From Winogradskyella forsetii (GTDB lineage: Bacteria > Bacteroidota > Bacteroidia > Flavobacteriales > Flavobacteriaceae): 64,000 nucleotides of DNA. Each line of letters begins with the position of its first letter. Position 1 is the stretch's first letter. Positions 37,691-47,600 of this stretch are shown here, piece after piece. A model generated the notes under the pieces. It saw nothing but the letters and a program-made list of their open reading frames with translations. It had not been told where the DNA came from and ran no database searches. Position numbers and translations under genes: made by a program. The stretch lies in assembly GCF_013394595.1 (NCBI RefSeq), contig NZ_CP053348.1, positions 310,001-374,000 on the forward strand, given 5' to 3'.

Positions 37691-39655
37691 ATGAATAAAT
37701 TACAAACCTTTACTATTGCTATACTTGTTACTTTATTTAGTACCATTACAAATGCTCAAGTGAAATTACCAAAACTGATTAGTGATGGTATAGTTCTGCA
37801 ACGCAATGTTAAAATTCCTATATGGGGTTGGGCAAGTCCCAATGAAAAGGTAACGATTCAGTTTAAGGGTAAAACGTATAAAACCAAAGCATCTGCAGAA
37901 GGCAAATGGCAGGTAGAATTGAAAAAAATGAAAGCAGGAGGTCCTTATACTATGGTGATTTCTGCCAAAAATGAAATAGATGTAAAAGACATTTTAATAG
38001 GCGATGTCTGGTTATGTACAGGTCAATCGAATATGGTACATCAATTAGACATTCATGATGTACTTTATGAGAAAGAAATTGAAACAGCCAATAATCCAAG
38101 TATTCGTCATTTTAAAGTGCCAACAACACCCAATATTTCTGGACCACAAGACGATTTAACAGGAGGCGAATGGCAAAAAGCCATAGGCGATGAGGTTAGG
38201 CCTTTTTCCGCAGTAGCTTACTTTTTCGCAAAAAAGATTTATAAGAAATATCAAATACCAATAGGTTTAATAAACGCTAGTGTTGGTGGTACACCAATTG
38301 AAGCATGGATTCCAAAAGAAGGTTACAAGTCATATCCTGAAATCTTAAAAATTATAGAAGAAAATAAAGACACAGCCTTTGTAAATAGTCAAAAACAAAA
38401 ACAACCTACTTCTTACAAGGAAGCAGTCAAAATTACGGATAAAGGCTTAATTGGTGAAAAGCCATGGTATGATATTAGTTTTGAACCAAAAAATTGGAGA
38501 CGCATAAACATACCAGGTTATTGGGAGGACCAAGGGGCTAAAGATTTAAATGGTGTGGTTTGGTTTAGACGGGAAATTGATATTCCAAAGGCAATGGTTG
38601 GACAGAAAGCTAGAGTTTTTCTTGGGAGAATTGTAGATGCGGATCAACTATATATTAATGGTGTTATGGTTGGAGAGAAAACTTATCAATACCCTCAGCG
38701 ACGATATAATGTGCCAGAAAACCTATTGAAAGCGGGGAAAAATGTATTTGTAGTGCGTGTTACCAATAATTACGGCAAAGGTGGTTTTGTGCCCGATAAG
38801 CCTTATTATATATTTACAGAAAAAGATACTGTAGATTTAAAAGGTTATTGGCAATATAAGGTTGGAGAGGTTTTTAAGCCCTTTGATTTTTCTGCGCTTT
38901 CAAATAGAAATTCAGATACGCCAAGACCTCGCAGAATCAATCCGCAAAACGAGCCAACCGCATTGTATAATGGAATGGTCGCACCATATAAGGAATTTCC
39001 TTTAAAAGGCATTCTTTGGTATCAAGGCGAAAGTAACGCTGGAAATCCAAAAGCTTATAAGGGTTACATGGAAGCATTGGTTTCAGGTTTGAGAAGTGTT
39101 TTTGATCAACCTGAAATTCCATTTATATATGCACAATTACCAAATTTTATGGATGTTTCTTATTTGCCAAGCGAGAGTAATTGGGCGGAGCTAAGGGAGT
39201 CACAATTAAATGCCCTTTCAATTCCAAACACAGCTATGACCGTAAATATTGAATTGGGAGAATGGAATGATATTCATCCAGATAATAAAAAGGATGTTGG
39301 TGAACGCATGGCACTTGCAGGTTTAAAGTTGGCCTACGATGAGAATCTCGTATACTCAGGGCCATTATTTAAAGATTATAAAATTGAATCGAATAAGGTA
39401 ATTATATCATTTTCTAATACAGGTAGCGGTTTAATAACAAATGATGGAGCACCTTTAAGTGAATTTGCAATTGCAGGAGACGACAAAAATTTTGTTTGGG
39501 CTAAAGCCAAAATAGAAGGCGATAAGGTTGTTGTGTGGAGTGATGAGGTGCCCAATCCAAAATACGTGCGTTATGCTTGGGCAGATAATCCTGATAACCC
39601 AAATCTATATAACAAAGAAGGCTTGCCTGCTTCACCTTTTAGGATAGAAAATTAA
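37691..39655 (+). CDS. Acetyl esterase, SGNH domain with inserted jelly roll (CE20-like)
   Basis: ATG 37691 begins the signal peptide MNKLQTFTIAILVTLFSTIT (then NAQ), 13 bases after the GH3 stop; the longer frame overlapping GH3 is unlikely. The SGNH esterase is split. GDVWLCTGQSNMVHQLD (nucleophile Ser) and INASVGGTPIEAWIPKE come first. A beta-sandwich of about 170 residues follows (WRRINIPGYWEDQGAKDLNG, VWFRREIDIPKAM), like a sugar-binding jelly roll. Then GILWYQGESNAGNP and WNDIHPDNKKDVG, with the catalytic Asp and His, complete the active site. This inserted layout is the one I know from CE20 acetyl-xylan/xyloglucan esterases. All catalytic blocks are intact, in contrast to the pseudogene at 7385. 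Confidence 0.9.
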   Translation: MNKLQTFTIAILVTLFSTITNAQVKLPKLISDGIVLQRNVKIPIWGWASPNEKVTIQFKGKTYKTKASAEGKWQVELKKMKAGGPYTMVISAKNEIDVKDILIGDVWLCTGQSNMVHQLDIHDVLYEKEIETANNPSIRHFKVPTTPNISGPQDDLTGGEWQKAIGDEVRPFSAVAYFFAKKIYKKYQIPIGLINASVGGTPIEAWIPKEGYKSYPEILKIIEENKDTAFVNSQKQKQPTSYKEAVKITDKGLIGEKPWYDISFEPKNWRRINIPGYWEDQGAKDLNGVVWFRREIDIPKAMVGQKARVFLGRIVDADQLYINGVMVGEKTYQYPQRRYNVPENLLKAGKNVFVVRVTNNYGKGGFVPDKPYYIFTEKDTVDLKGYWQYKVGEVFKPFDFSALSNRNSDTPRPRRINPQNEPTALYNGMVAPYKEFPLKGILWYQGESNAGNPKAYKGYMEALVSGLRSVFDQPEIPFIYAQLPNFMDVSYLPSESNWAELRESQLNALSIPNTAMTVNIELGEWNDIHPDNKKDVGERMALAGLKLAYDENLVYSGPLFKDYKIESNKVIISFSNTGSGLITNDGAPLSEFAIAGDDKNFVWAKAKIEGDKVVVWSDEVPNPKYVRYAWADNPDNPNLYNKEGLPASPFRIEN

Positions 39656-39667
39656 AGAATAGATATT

Positions 39668-41098
39668 ATGAAACCACTTTTTGTTTTGATGGCGATATGC
39701 AGTTTGTTTTACAGTCAAGATTTGTCAGCTCAGACCAATCAAAAAAACAGAGTTATTATTCTCTCTGATATTGAGGCAGACCCAGACGATACACAATCTT
39801 TTGTTCGTTTATTATTATATGCAAATCAAATAGATATTAAAGGATTGGTTGCCACAACATCTTGTTGGCATAGAAATAGCGTAGAACCTGAATCTATTGA
39901 GAAAATTATTCACGCATATGGCAAAGTGCAACCAAATCTTGAAAAACATGAAACTGGTTTTCCTTCAGAAAAAACATTGTTGTCTCTTGTGAAAAGTGGT
40001 CTACCAAAATATGGAATGTTAGGTGTAGGGAAAGGAAAGGATTCCGAGGGCTCTGACTGGATCATAAAAATGTTGGAAGAAGACGATGACCGTCCTCTGT
40101 GGATTTCAGTTTGGGGTGGTGCCAATACGCTGGCGCAATCACTTCATAAAATAAAGGCAACAAAGTCTGAAGCGGTCGCTAAAAAAATGATTTCAAAATT
40201 AAGAGTCTATACCATTTCAGACCAAGATGATAGTGGTATTTGGATTCGAAATAATTTCCCGGATTTATTTTATATCGTAAGTCCTGGCGACCATTACGCC
40301 ACAGCAACTTGGACTGGTATTAATACATTTTTTGAAGGATTAAATAACGAAGTGATTAGCAACAAGTGGATCGCCGAAAATCTGCAGCAAAATCATGGTG
40401 CGCTCGGAGCTGCTTATCCTGATACGGCTTGGGGCGTAGAAGGCGATACACCAGCCTTTTTGTCTTTAATTCCTAATGGATTAAACAATTCTGAACATCC
40501 AGAATATGGTGGATGGGGAGGACGATACGAATTGTATAAACCTGATTTTTCTAAAACGACAAAAGGAAGTTCTATTGTTGAAATTGCGCCTGAGACTAGA
40601 CACATCTGGACGAATGCTGATGATAATTATACACCATATATCTTCAGTAATTATGGCAGAGCAGTAAAAAAAGATACACTTACATTTAATGGTTATAAAA
40701 TAACCTTAGCACGTTGGAGAGCGGAATTTCAAAATGATTTTGCTTCCAGAATGGATTGGTGTCTAAGTTCATATGCGCAAGCTAATCATCCGCCTATTCC
40801 AGTATTAAGTCATCCTGAATCCATCACTGTAAAATCTGGAGAAGGATTTGGATTGGATGCCAGTAAATCGACAGATCCTGATGGAGATAGCCTATCATTT
40901 TTATGGTTTCATTATCCTGAAGCAGGTTCGTATGAAGGAGAGGTAAAATTTCAACCAGAAAATGCACACGCAGTTTATATTACAGCACCTAAAGTTGAAA
41001 AAAAAGAAACACTTCATTTTATTCTAAAACTCACAGATAAGGGAACTCCAGCGATAACCAGATATAAAAGAATCATTTTGACCGTTTTGCCTAAATAA
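39668..41098 (+). CDS. DUF1593 (Sde182-like) nucleoside-hydrolase-fold secreted protein
   Basis: A 476-residue protein with a signal peptide (ending SQDLSAQ). NRVIILSDIEADPDDTQSFV is the start of the nucleoside-hydrolase-like DUF1593 domain, with the Asp cluster that binds calcium in that fold. PLWISVWGGANTLAQSL and NNFPDLFYIVSPGDHYA are further family blocks. The C-terminal 100 residues (SGEGFGLDASKSTDPDGDSL) resemble a PKD/Ig-like domain. Related proteins occur in polysaccharide-degrading bacteria and have been called cellulose-binding, but I know of no firmly assigned reaction. Its start is 12 bases past the acetyl esterase, so it is in the GH3 operon and probably acts on a xylan-derived product. 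Confidence 0.85.
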   Translation: MKPLFVLMAICSLFYSQDLSAQTNQKNRVIILSDIEADPDDTQSFVRLLLYANQIDIKGLVATTSCWHRNSVEPESIEKIIHAYGKVQPNLEKHETGFPSEKTLLSLVKSGLPKYGMLGVGKGKDSEGSDWIIKMLEEDDDRPLWISVWGGANTLAQSLHKIKATKSEAVAKKMISKLRVYTISDQDDSGIWIRNNFPDLFYIVSPGDHYATATWTGINTFFEGLNNEVISNKWIAENLQQNHGALGAAYPDTAWGVEGDTPAFLSLIPNGLNNSEHPEYGGWGGRYELYKPDFSKTTKGSSIVEIAPETRHIWTNADDNYTPYIFSNYGRAVKKDTLTFNGYKITLARWRAEFQNDFASRMDWCLSSYAQANHPPIPVLSHPESITVKSGEGFGLDASKSTDPDGDSLSFLWFHYPEAGSYEGEVKFQPENAHAVYITAPKVEKKETLHFILKLTDKGTPAITRYKRIILTVLPK

Positions 41099-41116
41099 AA
41101 TAATGTCTTGCCTCAT

Positions 41117-42151
41117 CTAATTTTTCATTGAAGACTCACGAACAAGTACTTCAGTGTTTAAATAGGTAATTTGCTTAACAATTTCATTTTTCTTTTTAGA
41201 GCTTTTCAGATTTTTAAGAACAATTTCTGCCGAAGTTTGCCCCATTTTGAATGCGGGATGCGTAATGGTCGATAAATTAGGATCAATTATTTTAGATATA
41301 GGGTCATCATTGAAGCCTATTACAGCTAATTCTTGTGGTATTTTGAAGCCTAATTTTTTTGCGGTTTGTATAGTGCTTACACCTAAAATATCTCCTGGTG
41401 CAAATATACCATCTGGCGGATTTTTTAATTTCAACAATTTTTCACAAGCTTTTGTAGCTTGTTCATAAGTAATGGTGTTTACCCTAGCAATTAGTTCATC
41501 TTCTATGGGAAGATTATGATCCTTTAGAGCAGCTAAGTATCCTTGCTTTCGTTCGTAATAAATGCTAAATTCCTGTCCTGCTGTAATATGGGCTATACGT
41601 TTACAACCTTGAGAAATTAGATGTTTTGTGGCCTTATAGCCTGCGTCATAATTATCTATGACTACATGAAATGTATCAAAACTTTTTGGAACTCTATCTA
41701 CAAAAACCAAAGCTGTATTATTATCAATAAATCTTTTAAAATGATCTGTGTTTTTGGTTTCCATAGCTAAAGAGCAAATGACACCGCTTACTCTATTATC
41801 ATATAAAGACTGTGTCAAATTAACTTCTTCTTCATAGGAGTCATGTGATTGCATAATCAATACGGTATAACCTGCTTTTTGCGCTGCTACTTCAATTCCA
41901 CTAATCAATGAAGAAAGGAATGGTTGCGTCACAGTAGGTAATAAAACACCAATGGTTTTCATTTTATTACCACGTAAGCTAGCTGCTAAGTTATTGGGGC
42001 GGTAGCCCATTTCTGATGCAGTTTTCTTTATCTTCTGGATTGTTTTTTTACTAATGGTATGGTGATCTTTTAAACCTCTAGAGATGGTCGAAGTTGCTAA
42101 GTTTAATTTTTTAGCAATGTCGTAAATAGTAACTTCAGTCGTTTTCTTCAT
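41117..42151 (-). CDS. LacI-family transcriptional regulator (probable xylan-locus regulator)
   Basis: A 344-residue repressor-type protein. The N-terminal helix-turn-helix reads VTIYDIAKKLNLATSTISRG (residues 7-26), followed by the hinge helix region YRPNNLAASLRG. The periplasmic-binding-protein-like effector domain runs about 62-340 (KTIGVLLPTVTQPFLSSLIS, DGIFAPGDILGVSTIQTAKK, VIGFNDDPISKI). The hinge helix that sits on a central CpG in LacI proteins fits the CG-centred operators at 11812, 20528, 26291, 35306 and 44607. The pairing is inferred, because it is the only regulator inside the xylan region. It converges on the DUF1593 gene with an 18-base gap. No clear copy of the operator precedes its own start. 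Confidence 0.93.
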   Translation of the reverse strand: MKKTTEVTIYDIAKKLNLATSTISRGLKDHHTISKKTIQKIKKTASEMGYRPNNLAASLRGNKMKTIGVLLPTVTQPFLSSLISGIEVAAQKAGYTVLIMQSHDSYEEEVNLTQSLYDNRVSGVICSLAMETKNTDHFKRFIDNNTALVFVDRVPKSFDTFHVVIDNYDAGYKATKHLISQGCKRIAHITAGQEFSIYYERKQGYLAALKDHNLPIEDELIARVNTITYEQATKACEKLLKLKNPPDGIFAPGDILGVSTIQTAKKLGFKIPQELAVIGFNDDPISKIIDPNLSTITHPAFKMGQTSAEIVLKNLKSSKKKNEIVKQITYLNTEVLVRESSMKN

Positions 42152-42363
42152 TTACAAATTTTTGGAATGTATCAAAGATACAGTTTTTTAGTATTCATAT
42201 TTAGTCTTGCGAAATTTCTTAAATATGTAATAATTTAGGGATAAAATGTAGTTTTTAATAAATAATCATTAAAATTGTGTGTGTTTTAATAATAATTTAC
42301 GAACACCGACTAGAATTCAATTTATCATGTAATTTGACCAATTAACATTTAATCATAAAAAAA

Positions 42364-44532
42364 ATGAAATTTGTAGAAAGTAAAGTAATTTCCTTATCAA
42401 CATTATATCTTACTTTGATTATAGTTACTCTTTTTTTTTCGTGTAAAGAAAAGGATGCAAATGCAATTGGTTCTAATGAAGCAATAATTTCAAATGAAAA
42501 TACTTTTGAGTTTACCAACGAATTAATCAAAGAAACCAGCCCTTACTTATTAGAGCATGCGCATAACCCTGTTAACTGGAAACCTTGGGGTGATAGCGCT
42601 TTTGAACAGGCTAAAACTAACAACAAACTAATAGTGCTAAGTATTGGTTACTCCTCCTGTCATTGGTGTCACGTGATGGAGCAAGAATCTTTTGAGGATA
42701 AGAGAATTGCCCAGTTGATGAATGAGAATTTTGTTAGCATAAAGGTAGATAGGGAAGAACGACCAGATATAGATATTGTTTATCAAACCGCTTTAGAATT
42801 GGTTTCAGGCTCAGGTGGCTGGCCTCTTAACGTCATTGCTTTACCTGATGGTAAACCTGTTTATTTGGGAACTTATCATGACAAAAACAGTTGGCAGTCA
42901 GTATTGAAAAAATTCAGTTTTGAGTATAAAAATAATCCAGAAAATTTGGAGGAATATGCCTTAATGCTTACCAAAGGCATTCAAAATGTCAATGAGAATT
43001 CAGTAGGTAGCACTATTAAATCGGTAAATAAACGCTTACTTGATGCTAGTGTAATAGAGCTGTCTGAAATTTGGGATAACGAATGGGGAGGAAATTTGGG
43101 AAATCAAAAGTTTGTAATGCCAAGCGAATTGAATTTTTTAATAGATTATATGGTAATTACAAATGATTCTAGAGTTAAAAAACACATTAAGAAGACACTG
43201 GATAAAATTCAATTAGGAGGAATTCATGATCAAATAGGCGGAGGCTTTTTTAGATACAGTACAGATGCCAATTGGACAGTTCCTCATTTTGAGAAAATGC
43301 TTTATGACAATGCTCAAATTTTAAGCCTGTACTCTAAAGCTTACCGTGTTTTTAAGAATCCGGCTTATAAAAATGTAATTCAAAAAACTCTTAATTTTTT
43401 GAGTACTGAGATGAAGGATGATCATGGGGGTTACATTAGTGCTATAGATGCTGATATTGAAGGTGAAGAAGGGAAGTATTACCTTTGGAAAATTGATGAG
43501 CTAAAGAATCTTTTAAACGAAGATTTTGAGCTGTTTTCAAAGTTTTATACAATTGACAACAATGGACGCAAATCAGAACAAAAATATCTTCCAACAAGAA
43601 ACAGGTCTCTTAAAGAATTCGCAAAAAATAATTCGCTTTCTACAGCAAAATTACAAATGAAGATTTCTAATTGGAACCATCTACTTAGTGAGGCTAGAAA
43701 AAATAGAATGACTCCAAAGAAAGATGATAAAATTATTACGTCATGGAATGCGCTTTTAGTTCAAGGTTTTGTAGATGCTTATTTGGCTTTAGGGAATAAG
43801 GAAGATTTAGAAAAAGCTAAAAACACTTTCAGTTTTTTAATAAAAACGTGCTATAAAGATCATACTTTAGCACATACTTTTAAAGAGAAAAGTAAGTTGA
43901 CAGATGTTTTTTTGGAAGACTATGCGTTTATGATTCAGAGTGCCCTGTCATTATATAAAGTAACTTTTGACACTTATTATTTAAACATAGCCCAAGAGTT
44001 AAGTCAGAAGGTTTTGGTTAACTACAATTTAGAGAAATCAGGGTTGTTTAAATATAGTACTTCAAATGAGTTAATCAGCAAAATTATTAGAACAGATGAC
44101 GGTGTAATGCCATCGGCAAATGCAATAATGGCAAAAAACCTATTGGAACTTGGACATATTAATTATGATACTTCTCTATTAGAAAAATCTAGTACAATGG
44201 CATCTTTAGTAGGCTCTAAATTTTTACAGAGTCCTCAAAATTTTGGAAATTGGGGTGTTTTATACCTTAATGATTTATATCCTTATTTCGAAGTTGTTGT
44301 TGTAGGTGACAATGCAAAGCCCTTAGTCAACAAATTAAATTCGTACTATATGCCAAATATGATGCTTTTAGGTTCAAGTGAAAAAAGTGATTTACCATTA
44401 TTGACAAATAGGTATGTAGAGGGGGAAACCTATATTTACCTTTGCCAGGATAATACCTGTAAAATGCCATTTCAAACTATTGATAATGTGCTGACTCAAT
44501 TTAGAGATTTAGGATATTTTGGAATAGAGTAA
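42364..44532 (+). CDS. DUF255 / YyaL-type thioredoxin-domain protein, putative lipoprotein
   Basis: A 722-residue protein of the YyaL/SPATA20 family. The export signal ends near FFSCKEKDA, possibly a lipoprotein Cys. The N-terminal thioredoxin-like domain begins [20 protein letters not shown] and has the CxxC motif in [17 protein letters not shown] (about residues 95-105), then [15 protein letters not shown]. The rest is an (alpha/alpha)6-barrel-like part resembling N-acylglucosamine epimerase/mannosidase folds ([35 protein letters not shown]). Cytosolic homologues have no firm function; this copy appears exported. It is divergent from the LacI gene and not obviously part of xylan breakdown, though it is followed by an operator-controlled FG-GAP gene. 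Confidence 0.9.
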   Translation: MKFVESKVISLSTLYLTLIIVTLFFSCKEKDANAIGSNEAIISNENTFEFTNELIKETSPYLLEHAHNPVNWKPWGDSAFEQAKTNNKLIVLSIGYSSCHWCHVMEQESFEDKRIAQLMNENFVSIKVDREERPDIDIVYQTALELVSGSGGWPLNVIALPDGKPVYLGTYHDKNSWQSVLKKFSFEYKNNPENLEEYALMLTKGIQNVNENSVGSTIKSVNKRLLDASVIELSEIWDNEWGGNLGNQKFVMPSELNFLIDYMVITNDSRVKKHIKKTLDKIQLGGIHDQIGGGFFRYSTDANWTVPHFEKMLYDNAQILSLYSKAYRVFKNPAYKNVIQKTLNFLSTEMKDDHGGYISAIDADIEGEEGKYYLWKIDELKNLLNEDFELFSKFYTIDNNGRKSEQKYLPTRNRSLKEFAKNNSLSTAKLQMKISNWNHLLSEARKNRMTPKKDDKIITSWNALLVQGFVDAYLALGNKEDLEKAKNTFSFLIKTCYKDHTLAHTFKEKSKLTDVFLEDYAFMIQSALSLYKVTFDTYYLNIAQELSQKVLVNYNLEKSGLFKYSTSNELISKIIRTDDGVMPSANAIMAKNLLELGHINYDTSLLEKSSTMASLVGSKFLQSPQNFGNWGVLYLNDLYPYFEVVVVGDNAKPLVNKLNSYYMPNMMLLGSSEKSDLPLLTNRYVEGETYIYLCQDNTCKMPFQTIDNVLTQFRDLGYFGIE

Positions 44533-44606
44533 TTGTGTTCAGAACAAAATTCTTCAGAGTCTGTTTTTTACGTGTTCATAAATTAAGAAATCTTTATTAA
44601 ATTTGA

Positions 44607-44618
44607 ACAACCGGTTGT
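44607..44618 (+). promoter_or_regulatory. Perfect palindromic LacI-type operator before the FG-GAP gene
   Basis: ACAACCGGTTGT is a perfect 12-base palindrome and the most symmetric member of the operator set. It ends 36 bases before the ATG at 44655. A TAnnTTTG box at the usual spacing is not clear here, so its relation to the promoter is less certain. Confidence 0.62.
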
Positions 44619-44654
44619 AATGGTTTAAATAATTGTTGTTTATAACATAATATT

Positions 44655-47600
44655 ATGAATTTATCCAAAATCAAAGTTCTTTTACTTCTTTCAATTTTAA
44701 TCTATTCTTGTCAAAAAGAAGGTATTAAAAAAAAAGAGACCACAGCTAAAACCCTCTTTACTTTAGTCACTAATGACAAAACAAACATCAGTTTTAAAAA
44801 TAGTGTAGAAGAAACGAAAGATTTCCATGTATTGAATTATTATTACATGTATAATGGTGGTGGCGTAGCTATTGGAGATATTAATAATGATGGACTTCAA
44901 GATATCTATTTTTCGTCAAACCAAAAATCCAATAAATTATACCTCAATAGAGGAGATTTTAAATTTGAAGATATTACTGAAAACGCTAATGTTGCCGATA
45001 CAAGTGGCTGGACTACAGGTGTTAGTATGATTGATGTAAATAACGATGGTTGGATGGACCTATACGTTTGTAAGTCGGCTTCATTGAATAGCAATCCACT
45101 TCGTAGAAATAAACTTTATATCAATCAACAAAACGGTACTTTTAAAGAAGAAGCGAGTAAATGGGGTATTGATGATGATGGTTTTTCTATTCAGTCCTAT
45201 TTTTTTGATTACGATAAAGACGGCGACTTAGACCTCTACTTGATCAATCACAGAGTCGATTTTTTAAATTCAATCGATTTGAAATCCATATTGGATGATA
45301 AGGCATTTTATCCGCAAACATCAGACCATTTATACCGAAATGATGGTGAAAAATTTACCGACGTCACCAGAGAGAGTGGCGTTTTGAATAAAGAATTCAG
45401 CTTAAGTGCTTCTATTGGAGATTACAATGATGATGGCTGGTTAGATGTTTTTGTGGCTAACGATTTTATTACGCCAGATAAGCTGTATATCAATAATAAA
45501 AATGGGACGTTTTCTAACCAAATCAACACAAAACTAAAACATATTTCATACAGCAGTATGGGGTCGGATCTTGCAGATATCAACAACGATTTTTTACCAG
45601 ATTTATTGGTTTTAGATATGTCTGCTGAAGACCATAGCAGAGGTAAACAGAATATGGCAAGCATGAACACTGATGGATTCTGGTGGATTGTAGAATCTGG
45701 ATTCCATTACCCTTACATGTCAAATGTTTTAAATCTTAATAATGGTAATGGTTATTTTAGTGATATAGCTCAGGTTTCAGGAGTCTCAAAAACCGATTGG
45801 AGTTGGGCGCCATTAATAGCTGATTATGATGGTGATGGTTTCAAGGATATTTTTGTTACTAATGGCATAAAACGTGAAATCGCAAACCAGGATTTTGGTA
45901 AATTTTTAGATGCCCAAGAAGATTCGCTTAAATCAATGTCTATAGAAGATGTTTTAGAAAAAATGCCTTCTGATAAGCTTCAAAATTACGTCTTTAAAAA
46001 CAATAAGGACTTGTCGTTTGAAAAGATGATGCAACCCTGGGGATTAGATCAAAAGGTTAATTCAAACGGTGTTGCTTATGGCGATTTGGATAATGATGGT
46101 GATTTAGATTTGGTGGTAAATAACTTAGAAGATGAAGCTAGTATTTACAAAAATAATGCGACTAACAATTATGTAAACATAGAATTAGTAGGCGATAGCA
46201 AAAATGTAAATGCTATTGGGTCTAAAGTGAAAGTTTACACAGATAGTACACAGCAATATCAAGAGTTGTTTTTAGCTAGAGGGTATCAATCCTCGGTGTC
46301 ACCCATACTGAATTTCGGAATTGGTAATGAGGAATTAATTAATCGCATAGAAGTGGTTTGGAATGATGGTAAAATTTCTTCAATGGAAAATATTCAAGCT
46401 AACCAGAAACTCACGTTTAATAAAGAGGATTCAAAATCTGACAAAGAAACGATTGAAGTCCGACCTGAGAATTTCACAAGATTAAATCCAGAAGCTTTGG
46501 GAATTGATTACGTGCATGAGGAAAATAATTTCAATGATTTTTCTAAGCAAGTGCTGTTGCCACAAAAGCAATCGCAACAAGGGCCAGCATTTGCAACGGC
46601 AGATATCAATGGAGATGGATTAACAGATATGTTTCTTGGTGGTGCTTTAAACCAACCATCTCAAATATACATTCAAAATACTGATGGAAAATTCAGTAAA
46701 AAAGAACAGTCACTTTTTGAAACAGATAAAGCCTATGAAGATAATGGCGCACACTTTTTTGATGCCGATACCGATGGCGATTTGGATTTGTATATAGCCA
46801 GTGGTGGTTACGAACTCTCAGAAAATGATGCCTTGTTACAAGACCGACTGTATTTAAATGATGGGGATGGAAACTTCACAAAATCTAACAACTTACCATT
46901 AATGCAAACCAGCACAAAAGCGATTACAACCTTAGATTATGATAATGATGGCGATTTAGATATTATCGTTGGTGGTAGGGTGATTCCAGGAAAATATCCG
47001 TTATCACCTAAATCTTATATTTTAAATAATTCAAAAGGAAGATTTACAGATGTGACTAAAACTGTAGCACCAGACTTGTTTGAATTAGGTATAATAAACG
47101 ATATTATTTTATCGGATTATGATGGTGATAATGATAAGGATTTAATCGTGGTAGGCGAGTGGATGCCTATTACTATTTTTAATAATGCTAACGGCAAATT
47201 TGAAAAGCAGGAATTGTCAACATTAAATGATACTGAAGGCTGGTGGAATACCATTTCAGAAATTGATTATGATAACGATGGCGATATGGATTATTTTGTA
47301 GGAAATGTTGGTGGCAATAATAAATTTCATCCATCGAAAGAAAAACCACTGCACATTTATGGTAATAACTTTGATAGCGATGGCAATTATGATATGATTT
47401 TAAGTAAGCTTTATAATGGCAATTTAGTTCCAGTTAGAGGTAAGGAATGTTCAACTAGTCAGAATCCATTTGTTAGTGAAAAGATTAAAACCTATAAAGA
47501 ATTTGCAAATTCTACATTAAATGATATTTATGGTACAGATGCGATTGCCGATTCATACCACAAAAAAGTCACGGAATTCGAATCTATTTATTTAGAAAAT

